Shown here one piece after another: positions 9,078 to 24,000 of a stretch of 40,729 bases of DNA. A model generated the notes under the pieces. It saw nothing but the letters and a program-made list of their open reading frames with translations. It made no database searches and was not told the origin of the DNA. Position numbers and translations under genes: made by a program. Every line of letters starts with the position of its first letter. The first letter of the stretch is position 1. The DNA comes from a virus: positions 1-40,729 of IMG/VR virus record IMGVR_UViG_3300025426_000061; one strand, given 5' to 3'.

Positions 9078-12000
9078 TAATAACAATCCATTAGGTAATA
9101 CCGGTCTTACCGTAAATTTTCTTCCTAAATTTTATCAGTCAGACGCTAATAAAAAATTCTTACAAGCTACATTAGATCAATTATATCAACCTGGCAGTAT
9201 TAAAAAAATTAATGGCTATGTAGGTAGAGAAAATGCAAAAAGTGCCACTGGCGCCGATGTTTATCTAACTGCGGCTGATGCTAGTAGACAAAATTACCAA
9301 TTAGAACCGGCTATAACAGTAACAGATAAAATTGGTAATCAAACATTCTTTAAAGATTATATAGATTACATTAATCAAATTGGAACATTTGGCGGTAATA
9401 CTAGCAATCACGCTCGATTAAACAAACAAGAATTTTACAGTTGGGATCCTCATATCGATTGGGATAAGTTTGTTAATTTTCAAAATTATTACTGGATGCC
9501 ATACGGTCCTGACACTATTAAAATTGTAGGACAACAACAAGCTATTACAAGTACATATACTGTTACTGTTGAATCAGAATTAAGTAATAACGAGTATTTG
9601 TTTACACCTAACGGTTTTACACGTAATCCTGTATTAAAATTATACAGAGGACAAACATATACATTTGAAATTACAAGTCCGGGAAATCCTTTTAGTTTTA
9701 AAACAGCTAGAAGTCCAGGTAGTGATGATCGATATGTAACATCTAACATAGACAACTATGCAGTAGAAAATGGAACTATTACATTTAGTGTTCCATTAGA
9801 TGCTCCAACTTTGTTATTTTACCAAAGTGAGTCAGATATTAATTTAGGTGGAGCAATTGAAGTTTTAGATATTACCGCCGATACTTACATAGATATAGCA
9901 AATGACATGCTAGGTAAAAAGCATTATAAGCTACCCGACGGTACTGCTCTAAGTAATGGAATGAAATTAGCTTTTGAAGGCAATGTTATTCCGGCAGAAT
10001 ATGCTGTAGGAGAATTTTATGTTGAAGGTGTTGGCGTTGCAATTAAATTAATTCCAACAACAATTTTAGAAGTTGTTAATCCTTACACTGAAGAAAAAAC
10101 TATTCCTTTTGACAGCGACAAATTTGATAGTTTACCTTTTAGTGATGCTAGCGGATATGCTGGATCATCGGACTATATTGTTATTAACAGAACAAGCAAT
10201 GATAGAAATAATTGGAGTCGATACAACCATTGGTTCCATAAAGATGTCATCGCTACTAGTTCAACCTATAACGGTAATCCTGTTGAATTAGATCAAACAG
10301 CAAGGGCTATTAGACCTATTATTGAATTTGATGCAGATTTAAAACTTGCTAACTATGGAACAACTGCAATCGATGATATCGATATCATCGATGATTATAC
10401 TACAGATGCGTTTAGTACTATTGAAGGATTGTTTGCTTATAATGTTGACGGAGTAGCACTTGCAGAAGGTCAGCGCATTATTTTTACTGCCGATACTGAT
10501 AGACTTGTAAAAAATAAAATATTTAAAGTTACATTTGTTGATGTATTACATTTAAGTAAAGGTAGCAGACAAATTCATTTAGTAGAAATTGCAGATCCAG
10601 TAGAGTATCAAGTAGCCACTGTTAAATTTGGTAACAAATATCAAGGCAAAACATTTTGGTATAACGGAACTTCGTGGATTAAAAGTCAGCAAAAACTTAC
10701 AGTAAATCAAGCTCCGTTGTTTGATGTCGTAGACGAAAATGGTATAAGTTTTGGAGATTCTAGTGTTTATAACGGAACTACCTTTGTTGGAACTACATTG
10801 TTTTCTTATAAGACAGGAACAGGGTTATCTGATACTGCGTTAGGTTTTCCATTGAGTTATAGAAATATTAGTAATATTGGTGATATTGTTTTTAATTTTA
10901 CCTTAGCAACTGATACTTTTCAATATAAACAAACTACAAGTCTTATAACACAAGCCATTAATGTTGGATATCTTGTAAGTCAGACTTATGCTGGAAAAAC
11001 AATTTATGAAAACGGCTGGCAAACATGCACCGCACCTAATACACAAGCGGCAATTAGAATATATAAAAATTCTGGACAAACAAATAATTTTAATATTGAT
11101 ATTTTTGACGATGTTAGTAATTTGTTGGATCTAGTAGTAAGAGTTTATGTAAATGGAATCAGATTAAGTCCAACTTTATGGAAACTGGTTACAAATTCAG
11201 ATTATGTTCAAGTACAACTTACAACTGATATTGCATTAACTGATGTATTAACTATAAGAGCATTTGCCGCACAACCTATAAACAGCAATGGTTATTATGA
11301 AATTCCAGTAAATTTACAAAATAATCCTTTGAATAATGTAATGGGAGATTTTACATTAGGTGAAGTTGCCGACCATGTAAATTCTATTGTTGATAATTTA
11401 GCTACTACTTTTGTAGGAACATTTCCAGGAGATAGTAATTTAAGAGATTTAGGAAATGTAACTCAGTACGGCACTAAATTTGTCCAACATAGCGGACCAT
11501 TGAGTCTTGCAATTTATCATATTACCAATCAATCGAATAATATTGTACGTAGTCTAGAACAAGCACGAGATGATTATAATAGCTTTAAAAGAAATTTTAT
11601 TAAAACTGCTAGCAATTTAGGTATTGATGGCGACCCAGTTGTTATTACAAATTTAATTTTACAAAAACTTAATAAAGATAAACCTAATACTTCCCCATAT
11701 TATTTTAGTGATATGGCGCCTTATGGTGCTTGTGTGGTTACAAATCTCACAGTAGTTGATTATAGAATTAAACAATATCCGTTATCTAGTGTGTTTACAT
11801 TAACAACTTTATCAAATAAAGCAGTTGGTGTATATTATAACGGTATACAGATGATTTATGGGCAAGATTATACATTTGATAATTCTGGTTTTATAGTTGT
11901 ACAAGATTCATTTACGCTAACTAATGGAAGTACTATTAGCACATATGAATATGATAGCACTGATGGCAGTTTTATTCCGGCTACTCCAACAAAACTTGGA

Positions 12001-15000
12001 TTATGGCCTGCTTATGTTCCGCAAATTTATACAGATACAACACTAGTAACTCCAAGAACGATGATACAAGGCCATGATGGTAGCCAAGTATTAGCTTACG
12101 GTGACTATCGTGACGATTTAATTTTAGAATTAGAAAAACGTATATACAACAATATTAAAGTACAATACGATCCTACTATTTTTGACATTGCTGATGTCAT
12201 TCCTAGTTATAACAGACCAAACGATTATACTTTATCAGAGTTTAATGATGTTCTTGCTCCTAATTTTTACAAGTGGGTGCAACTATCAGGACGAGATTTT
12301 ACTAAACCTCTAAGCTATGATATAACAAATCCGTTTACTTATAACTATTCTGAATCAAATGCACCTGACGGTAGAAATATTCCAGGTTATTGGAGAGGAA
12401 TTTATCAATATATTTTAGATACTGACCGTCCTAATTTATGTCCTTGGGAAATGTTAGGGTTTAGTATTATGCCTAGTTGGTGGGTAGACTTATATGGACC
12501 TGCTCCTTATACTGGAGACAATTTGCCAATGTGGCAAGATATTAGCCAAGGCCTAGTAAGAGCTCCAGGAGTGCCTCCAGTTAAACTAAGCAAGTATGCT
12601 AAACCGTTCTTAATGCAACATATTCCTGTAGATAGTGATGGGTTATTATTCAGCCCAAGAGAATCGGGTCTTGCTTATGGTACTATTACTCCAAGCATAG
12701 ATAATAACTTTGTATTCGGTGATGTAAGTCCAGTCGAAGGTGCCTGGCGCCGTAGCAGCCACTATCCATTTAGTGTATTAATTACTTCTATCTTATTAAC
12801 TCCTGCAAAAACATTTGGTCTAGTACTTGACAGATCAAATATTTCAAGAAATCTTGCAGGTCAACTTGTTTACAAGTCTACTAATTTAAGAGTTCGACCA
12901 AAAGATATAGTATTACCAAGCATTTACTCTAGTGCAATTCGTGTTCAAACTGCCGGCGTAATCAATTATATAGTAGATCATATCTTGAATTTTATCTTTA
13001 GTAATAATATTAAAGATTACAATCAATACTCTACAGACTTGACTACAATGACAAGTCAAATTAGTTATAGAGTTGGAGCATTTACTAGTAAAGAACAATT
13101 TAATTTATTACTAGATAGCAAAACTCCACAAAGTGCCGGAAGTGTGTTTGTTCCTCAGGAAAATTATCATGTTAATATTAACAGCTCTAGTCCAATTAGA
13201 AGAATAAACTATAGTGGTGTTATTATTACTAAACTTCAAGCTGGATACGAAGTTAAAGGATATAGTATTACTCATCCTTATTTCAAATATTATCCATATA
13301 CTCAAACTGGTCAAAGCATTAATATTGGAGGCATAAGCGAGGCTTATTCTACATGGACAGCAGGCCAACAGTACATTGCTAATTCTGTTGTGTTATACAA
13401 CGGAAGATTTTACAGAGCATTAAGTACATTAACTGCCGGCTTAACATTCGATGCTACATCCTTTGCTGAATTATCTAGTTTGCCTATTATAGGTGGTCAA
13501 AATGCTGTATTAAGAAAATTATGGGATCGATCAAATCCTATAACTGTTCCTTATGGAACAGAGTTCTCTTCAATACAAGATGTTGTTGATTTCTTACAAG
13601 GTTACGGAGAATGGTTAAAAGATCAAGGTTTTGTATTTGATGATTTTAATACAAGTTTGAATAATGTTAGTAACTGGGATACTAGTGCTAAAGAATTCTT
13701 GTTCTGGACCACACAAAACTGGACAGCAGGCGAAGATAAGTGGAGCGATTGGACTCCAAATGAACCAGTACCATACGGTACTATAGTAAGATATAATGGC
13801 GATTATTATAGCGCATTGTATAATCTTGCGGCATCTGCAATATTTGATCCAATTAAGTATACAAAATTAGACGGATTAAGTACAGTAGGTAGTAGTGTTA
13901 TAAGCCTAAGCCCTGCGGCAAACAAACTTACCTTTAATGTTCCATTAGCAGTAGTCGATAACATTAGTAATCAATTCTACGAATATGAAATATTTAAAGT
14001 TGATGGAACACCATTGGCACCATTATTCTTAGACAGCTTTAGAGAAGGTAATATTGTAAGTTACAGTCCACGTACTGATGATGGAATCTATGGTGCTAGT
14101 TTTTATCTAATTCAAAATGAGCATGTAATTACATTAGATAATTCTACAATTTTTAATGATGTAATTTACAATCCAGAAAGCGGATATAGACAAGAACGTA
14201 TTAAAGTTTCAGGACACGTGAGTCTTGACTGGTACGGTGGGTTAGATGTTCCAGGATTTATTTTTGACCAAGCTAATATTCAGCAATGGCAACCATGGAA
14301 AGATTATGCATTAGGCGATATAGTTAACTATCAAGGTTTTTATTATGCAGCCAACGCATCGATTCCTGGTGTACAATTTTTTGATGCAACAAATTGGAAT
14401 CAACTATCTTCTAGACCACAAGCGGAATTAATTCCTAACTGGACTTATAAGGCAACCCAATTTACTGACTTTTATAGTTTAGATAGCGATAACTTTGACA
14501 ACCAACAACAAAAAATGGCACAACATTTAATTGGTTATCAAAAACGTCAGTATTTAGATAATATTATCCAAGATGATGTTAGCGAATTTAAATTTTATCA
14601 AGGAATGATTCGTGAAAAAGGAACACAAAATGTTCTTAATAAACTATTTAATGTCCTTAGTTCAGACAGCGAAGAAAGTTTAACATTCTACGAAGAATGG
14701 GCTATACGTGCAGGCCAGTACGGTGCGGCAAAAGCATTTGAAGAAATTGAATTTATATTAGACGAAGGGTTGTTTAGATCGAATCCGCAAGGCTTTGAAT
14801 TAGTTAATACCATTGATACTAATTTAAAAAATACATTTATTATACAACAAACTCCTAACGATGTTTACTTAACACCATTGGGGTATAATAGTCAGCCTTG
14901 GCCATTATTAACTACATACTATCCTTTCCTAAGAAGTGCTGGGTATGTGAATAGTAAAGAAATATTTTTAAGCCTGGGCTATTTGCCAGAAATAGTTAAT

Positions 15001-18000
15001 CAAGATATTACTTCTTTCAACGAAGGAGCATATATTTGGGTAGCATTTGAAGGACCTAGTTGGAATTTGTATAGATATACTGATATCCATTTGTCTATTA
15101 CTGGTGTTTCATATAATTTAAGTACAAAAACATTAACACTTACTACACAAAATTTAACAGGATTATCTGTCGGACAATGGATTGGTCTGTCACAAGTAAC
15201 AATATTACAAGGTTTTTATCAAATTACTAGTGTAAAACTGAATACTTTTACAGTAACAGCTAATTTAGGAAATTTTCCAAATCCGTTTAATCAAAGTAAT
15301 GAACTTGTTGTGTATTCTCTAGTTAGTCAACGTACTAATAGCATAGATAATTTAGACTCTATCCTCACTTTAAAATTAAATCCAGGCGAACTAGTATGGA
15401 CAGATGACAAGGGCGACGGTAAATGGGCCAGCTGGGTATATAATCCTGTTTATACATTGAGTAATGTTAATAATCAAGCCGCACAAAATCAATTAAGATT
15501 TGGTAATATTATTGCAGTAAACAACAAAGGCACATTAGCCGCAGTTGGATCTAGCTTCGGGGAAATAATTACTTACGATAAAGCAGGTACAGTAACTCCT
15601 TGGGTGCAACGCCAAATTATATCTGCTCCATATATTGCTACCAACATAGTATTTTTATTAACAGGTTCTATTTCTATTAACGGAAATGTCCTAACTACGA
15701 CAAATGCTGTAACTAATATGATTGGCGGCTTGATAGAAGGCCCAGGAATTCCATATGGAACTACAATAATTTCTGTGTCTGCTGGAACTAGCGTAACTAT
15801 TAGTCAAACATCTACTGCAACAGTTAGCTCATCAACATTTACAATTACTGCAAGTCAGAATTTACCTACAACACTATCTACTTCAATAGCATTTTCAAGT
15901 GGTGGTACATGGATGGCATCTGCTAGCCCGTTAGCTGGCTATGCAGCCACTAACTATCTTGGTGCATACACTAGTGTAAACACTTCAACATTAAGTGCAG
16001 GCGTAGTAGTTTCAACTGGTTCTGGAACTAATATTGCTTACTGGCAAGCATTGACAACTGTATTGCCTAATCATACACCTACATCTACATCGGCGTACTG
16101 GGAACAAATTTATTATCTACCTGTTAATTCATATGGTACATGGTCAATATATAATTCTTATCCAAATAATACATTAGTTGTTTATAAATCTAAATTATAT
16201 CAATCTAATCAGGCACTATATGGCCAAACAACTATAAACATTTATGGTACAAATACCAGCGGAGTTATAACCGCTGATACTACTGCAGGATTAGCATCAG
16301 GATATGAAATTATTTTTTCAGGATTTTCGTTTGGCGGTATAATAATTGGAGCTCCGTATTATATTGTTTCTGTTTTAAGTTCAACTACATTTACAGTTTC
16401 GGGACAACAAGGCAGTTCTAATTTATCTCCATTAACTACAGCAACAAATTCTGCTGGCGCAATGACAGCTACACAGCAACCACTACCTTCACCGGGTTCT
16501 AACAGCCAATGGACAGATATTACTAGTCAAGCCACATCAGCTTATGTAGGTCTTGACACTACATATTATCTTGGCGGTCCTGCTGGCCAAGGTGTTGTCA
16601 GCTTATACAAGAAAGATGCTAATAACAATTATTTCTTAATTGATACTATTGTTAGCCCATTGTTTGTGACAAACGAAAACTTTGGTAGTAATTTAGTATT
16701 TGGTACTAATGAATTATACGTATCTGCAACCGGTTATAAAAATAGTAGCAATGTAACAGTCGGTGCAGTATATAAATTAAAATATTCTACTATAATACAA
16801 CAATCAACTAGTTATAATCCTGCTGGTAGTAGTTTTGGCACATTAAAAGTTGCTAGTACAAGCGGTATAAGAGTTGGAATGAGTTTGGTCAACCCTGCAT
16901 TTGTCAGCGGACAAACTGTTATCAGTGTAGTCGACAGCACTACATTATTGTTAAGCGGTAGTCCAGATTCTATCCCAAGCGGCATTATTCAATTTGCAGT
17001 AACTGGGTGGGGATATGATTTTACAGAATTCTATACAGGTTCAGTTTCTGGAGGCAACTTTGGTAGTGCCATTAGCTTGAGTCAAGACGGTTCTACACTT
17101 GCTATTAGTGCAAGCGGTGGAACACAAAACGGTCTTGTAAAAATTTATAAAAATTCTGGAACAGGATTTAGTTTGTTGCAAACTATTACAGGAACTGATT
17201 TAGATTTTGGAATTAGTACAAGCATATCTAATTCTGGAACTTATATTGCAATTTCTGATGATACAGCTACGACTCCAGGATTTGTACAACGTGGCGGAGT
17301 AAGTGTATACAGTTATGCAAACAATACTTACAGTTCTTATTACTCTTTAGTACCTCACATTCCAGAAACCAATGGGCATTTTGGAAATAAGATATCGTTT
17401 ATGAATGACTACGAAACACTGGTAGTGTTTAGTCAATACGGTGATACTAGAATTATAACTACTTTTGATAATAACAAAACAACATTTGATAAAAACAGTA
17501 CAGATTTTGTATACAATCAAGTCAATGGCGGACGTATTGATGTGTATGATGTGTATGCTACTAAATGGGTCTTTAGCGAAAGTTTAACTAAATCTAATCC
17601 AGTAGTTTCTGCTGGAGAATTTGTTATAAATGATGTTTATCAAATTTTAACTTTAGGTACAACAGACTTTACAAAAGTCGGAGCAAGTACAAACGCCATC
17701 GGAGTAACATTTACTGCTACAGGTGATGGAGCAGGAACTGGAACAGCGGCTTTAAAAACTAATGAAACTATAGAACTTGATGGATACGGATCAGGATTTG
17801 CAGTTGGATCCAATCATATTTTAGTCGGGTTGCCTGAAGCAGTTGATCAAGGTTATGTATCTGGTCGAGTAGTTGATTATGGAAAACCTGAAAATACCTT
17901 TACATGGACAGTTGACCATACCGAAGTTGATAAACCAGATGTAACTAAAATTAAAAAAGCCTTTTTATATAATAGAATTACAGGAGAATTATTAACTCAT

Positions 18001-21000
18001 TTAGATGTTGTCGACATTGCCCAAGGAAAGGTCCCAGGGCCAGCAGACGAAGAAATTATGTATAAAGCATTTTATGATCCTGCTGTGTACAACACATTTA
18101 GCGGATCTACATCTCCAAATTCTTCTGCGGCATGGACAACTGACCAAGTAGGACAACTATGGTGGGATCTTCGCACCGCAAAAATTATCGATGCGTATGA
18201 AGATGATCCTGTATATAGAAATACAAATTGGAGTACACTAGCTACTGGTTCTACTATAGACATCTATGAGTGGATTGGCACAAAATATAAACCAAGTCAA
18301 TGGGACGCACAAGCAGACACTCCTGCTGGGTTAGCATTGAATATTAGCGGTACAAGTTTGTATGGAGATAATCAATATAGTATTCGTACAACTTATAATA
18401 CTGTAACTAAATCAACTGTTACTACATATTATTACTGGGTTAAAAATAAGAAATTTATTCCTAATGTTTCAGGAAGACATATGGCGGCACAAGATGTGTC
18501 GAGTTTAATATCAAACCCAAGAGGTCAGGGCTATACATATCTTGCATTAACTGGCCCTAATAGTTTTAGTTTAATTAATGCTAAACAATATTTGTCATCA
18601 AATAATGTTGTATTAAGCATACAATATTGGACTGGCACAAAAACAGATCAAAATATACATAGTCATTGGAAAATTATAAGCGATGACCCAACTACATATA
18701 TTCCTACAGTAGTTGAACAAAAATGGATTGATAGTTTGTGTGGAAAAGATATCGCAGGTCGAGAAGTTCCTGATCCAAGATTACCGCCTAAGATTCGTTA
18801 TGGTATCGAAAATCGTCCAAGACAAGGAATGTTTGTAAATAGATTTGAAGCATTAAAGCAATTTGTAGAATTAACAAATCAAATATTAGCCGAAAATCAA
18901 ATTGTTGAAAGTGATAACATTGCACCTTTAGAAACTTACGATCCTCAACCAAGTATCATTTCTGGATTATATGATGCTGTATTTTCTGTAGATACGGATT
19001 TAAGTTATGCTAGTGTTGGTAATTTTACTCGTCCAAGCATAACACCTGTAGTTAATAACGGAAAAATTACAGGAGTGGTCATCAATAGTTCTGGCAAAGG
19101 TTATATAACATCGATTAATGGAACAGCTACGGCACCATTCTTAACAGTTAATGGCGTAGGTGAAGGTGCAGTAGTCCAAGCAGTATTAAATGCTAAAGGA
19201 CAAATCATTGGGGCTAACATTATATCTCCGGGAGAAGGTTATACAGCAAATACTACTACAATCACAGTTAGAGATTATTCAGCATTAGTACAAAGTGATA
19301 GTCAAGCAAACGGTAATTGGAGCATTTATAGTTACGATCCAGTACAACAGTCTTGGAATCGTACATTAACACAAAGCTACGATGTAAGAAATTATTGGAA
19401 TTATAGTGATTGGTACGGATCATATGTCGATACTAATGGCAAAACAATCTTTACAGCCACACAATTTACAGTAGCAACTTTTGCTGTGGCTAACCTAACA
19501 GGTTTAAATGCTATTAATGCATCTATAGGCGATACTGTTAAAGTTAGAAATAGCAATAATGGCGGTTGGGAATTACTGTACAAATATGCAAATTCTACAA
19601 GCGTTGATTGGACACAATCTTATGCTACAGTTGGTATACAAAACGGTACGATACAATTAAGTAGTAGTTTGTATCAGTTAGCAAATACTGATTTAGGATT
19701 TGATAATACAATATATGATTCTACAGGATTTGATAAAGTAGCCGCTACAGAATTAAGAATTATTTTAAACACACTTAAAAATAATATCTTTACTAAAGAA
19801 AATAATTTAAATGGTAGTTATTCAGATATATTCTTTGCTGGCGTAAGATATGCATTAAGCGAACAGCCATATGTTGATTGGATTTTCAAAACAAGTTTTG
19901 TTAAAGCACAGCATAATGTTGGAGCATTGGATCGACCAGTTACTTACAAACCAGATAATCTAGCAAACTTCGAAGATTATGTTAACGAAGTTAAACCATA
20001 TAAGACTAAAATCCGCGAATATGTAAGTAATTATAATAGTATTGACCCAGCGCAATTACCTATTACTGATTTTGACTTACAGCCAATATATGAAAACGGT
20101 GTTGTTAAAGTTATCGACACGTATGTTAGTAACGGTAAATTGCAATCCCAAGATGGTGCAGTAAGTACATATCCTTGGAATTTCTGGTTAACAAATGCAG
20201 GCTTTGAAGTTATTGATTTAAAATTAACCAGTAACGGTTCAAATTATATTACAGAACCACAAGTTGTCTTTACAAGTGATAGTGGCTCAGGCGCTACCGC
20301 CCGTGCATTTATTAGTAACGGACAAGTTAGCAGAATTGTATTATTAACATCAGGTAGCGGTTATTTGTCAGCACCAACTGTTACGATTAACGGTGGGCTA
20401 TTACAAACCGGTGTCGCCGCAACAGCTAGTGCCATTATTGGCAATAGTGTCGTTCGTGGCACACTAGTTGGTATGAAATTTGACCGCGTTGATTCTACTT
20501 ATTTTATAACACAAAGAACTAAAACTGAAACATTTACTGGAAGCGGAAGTCAATTACAATTTTTATTAACATGGGGCCCAGATATAACTCTTGGAGCAAG
20601 CACTGTTACTATCAATAATATTCTTGTTTTAAGAGACACATATAAAATGTCAGTCCTTAGCTCAACAGCTTCGGGTTATACAACTTATTATGGAATGATA
20701 CAGTTTAACACTGCTCCTGTTAAGGGTTCTAGCATTAGTGTAACTTATCAAATTAATCAAGCGTTGTTAAAAGCCACAGATAGAATTCAATATTTGTATT
20801 CTCCAACAACTGGCGAATTAGGAAAAGATCTTGCACAATTAATGACAGGTGTTGATTATGGCGGAGTTGTTGTTAACGGTATAGGATTTAAATTATCCAC
20901 AGGTTGGGATAGTTTACCATATTTTACGGACGCATGGGACACTTATGATGAGACATTTACTGATTATAACGTTATCGTAGATGCCAATACTAATACATTT

Positions 21001-24000
21001 ACATTACCATATACACCTGCGGCTGGCGTACAATTAAACTTATATAGAACACAAACTCATACTGATTCTTATCAATCGGATGGTGTTACTACAGTTTATA
21101 ATTACAGTCTTTCAGATATATTACCTTATGTAACTGTTGTAAATAATCTTGCAACTACTTCAGTAACCGCAGTAGGTAGTTTAACTATTGCAGTATCAAG
21201 CACAGCAAGTTTGAAACTTAATGATGTAGTGACATTGGCAAACTACAGTGCCTTTAGTTATGATACTACTGTTGCTGGAATTAACGGTAATACTGTTACT
21301 TTAAGTAATATTATATATGAAGCTATTCCACAAGGTACTTATATCACATTTACCCGTACATTAGTTCAGCCAACCGATGTTATTATTAATTCTGACGGAC
21401 AAATTAAATTAACTAATTTGTCTAATTCAAAAATACTTTCTGGAACAATTATTAATATTATTGGTCAATTAAATCCTGTCAGACTTGATGATCCATATTA
21501 TAATATTAATCCTTTTATACAAGATTTAGTAAATGCATTTGCTTATGATACAGCATTTACTGTGATGGGTGTAACCAGTAATTTACAAAGTATTTTTGTA
21601 GCTCTTGAAATATTGGATCAAGTAACAACTTACGGATTTGATCCTGCTGCCACTGCATTTAGTGTAACATCTATTGCAAATGAAATATTAGCTATTCCAG
21701 CAGTAGCCGCAAACGCCAATGCAATTAGTACAATTAACACAAATCTTGCTAATATTGTAGGAATAATAAAACAAACTAATAATGGAGTTATACCTACTCC
21801 AGAATTTCCAGCACCGTCTGGAACAAACACTGGTATTATTAATGCCGGAATATTGTTGTTTGATAACATACCATACATTCAAGCAGAAATGGTGGCGTAT
21901 ATTACCACTACATATCCTAGTGTGAATTATAACCACGCTAGCTGTCAACGCGATGTTCAGTATGTTGTTTGGGCATTAATATACGATTTGACTTACGGCG
22001 GAAATAGTCAAACTACACATGCTGGTTTAAGATATTGGTTATACAATAGCGTTTTAAATGTAGAACCCGTCAACTATTGGGAAGATGTTTATACACATTT
22101 TAAAACTATTTGTTTGGACATTATTACTAACACAGCATTTAGTTCTTTACAAAATATTTTTACACAATATATTAATACAGGACTAAATGGAGGATCTGCG
22201 GCAACTACTAGCATTACAAATAATATCAATACATTCTTAACTATTATTGGATCTCCAAATAAACCAACTGTAACTGCAACAGCACCTACATTGACTAATG
22301 CTTCAGTTGCATTACAAAATGTAGCAACAGCAATATTAACAGCTACAGGTTTAACTCCTACATACAATACAAGTGCTATTGTAAACACATTCTTATCTAA
22401 TGGTATTTCGGATAGTAATGGAGTTGTTACTAAGACATTTAGTATTTCAACACCTTATACTTCTATAGATGGCGGAGCATCATTTACTACATTGGATTCC
22501 GAAATAGATGATGGCGGTAGCGCAAATTCAAATAGTCCAACAGTAACAGACGAAGGTGGCACTGCAAGTTCAACAGCATTTATTGTTAATGCAGGTGATG
22601 AATTTATTATAAGACAAACTACAAGTGATGGTAGTATTGCTCCTAAAGCAACTGATTACGATACAAGTCTTAGCGGCGGCGATACTAGCCAATTAAACGG
22701 AATATATTTGACTGCTACTGGTCTTGCCGCAGATGATATTATTGTTGATGGAGATGATTTAATTACACCAACAACTAGCCCAGCACCAGAAGAAGTTGTG
22801 CCGGGGCAAGTCGTTGATGCGGTTGCAATTAAAGTATTTGACAAACCAAATAACGGTGCCGCTACAATGCGCACTGACAATTATATTGCAGACGGTACAA
22901 CTACAAGTTTTGCATTAAGCCAACAACCAAATAGCAAAGGTGCAGTAATTGTAAAATTAAATGATACAGTTAAAACTTTAAATGTAGATTATACTGTTGA
23001 TTATAGAAATCGTTTAGTTGTGTTTAGTAGTGCTCCGAGTGCAAATACACAAATTAGTTTGTTTAGTATTGGATTTAATGGCTCTAATATTTTAGATATA
23101 GATCATTTTATTGGCGATGGTTATACAACTGAATTTGTAAGTAATGCAAAATGGCAAAATCTAATAACAACATTAGTTTATGTAGATGGAGTCGTTGCAA
23201 GCCCTCAAGTATTTGAAACTAATAATTCATATGATTTTTCTAATGCTGTTGCATTTAGATTCTCAGTTGCGCCAGCGGCAGGCGCATTAGTTAGTTTTAT
23301 AGTTGTAGCAGGGTCTCAACAGACATTTGCAATTACTAAAGTAGAAACTGTAGCCACAAACGGCGCTACAACTTATACATTGCAAAATCAAATTGGCAAT
23401 GCATTGCCTAACGAATCTAATATGATTGTTCGTGTAGATCAAAATATATTACCAGCTCCTGTAAATAGTTATTTTACAATTGGCAGCAACAGATTAAATT
23501 ATACTATTGATTCTACTAAATTTGTTCCGTTTGCAGTGCTTATTACTAATATAGTTGTTTATGTCGGCAATGTTACTTTAGTTCAAGGAACTGATTATAT
23601 TGTTGATTTGTCCGGTATTACAGTTAAAATTAATAAATCAATTTATAAAACATATTCGGGACAAACATTAATTGTAAGTATCATAACAAACGAAGGATAT
23701 ACATTTAATCCTGCAACTAATCAAATTACATTTGCGCAAGCGTACGATAATACACATTTGGTACAAGTTATTAGCAGTTATCAACACGATATATTGAATA
23801 TTGAGCGTACTGCGGTTAGTGTAACTAGTGATGCAGAATTAACTCCTAATAGTGCAAGTTTTTACTATTATCAATCAGCGGCCGGTGGCTTAATACAATT
23901 AGATCGTCCAGTAATTAATGACTATTATGTATGGGTGATTAAAAATTCAACTTTATTAACTCCTACAGTAGAATATAAATTGAATGATGATTTACAAAGT

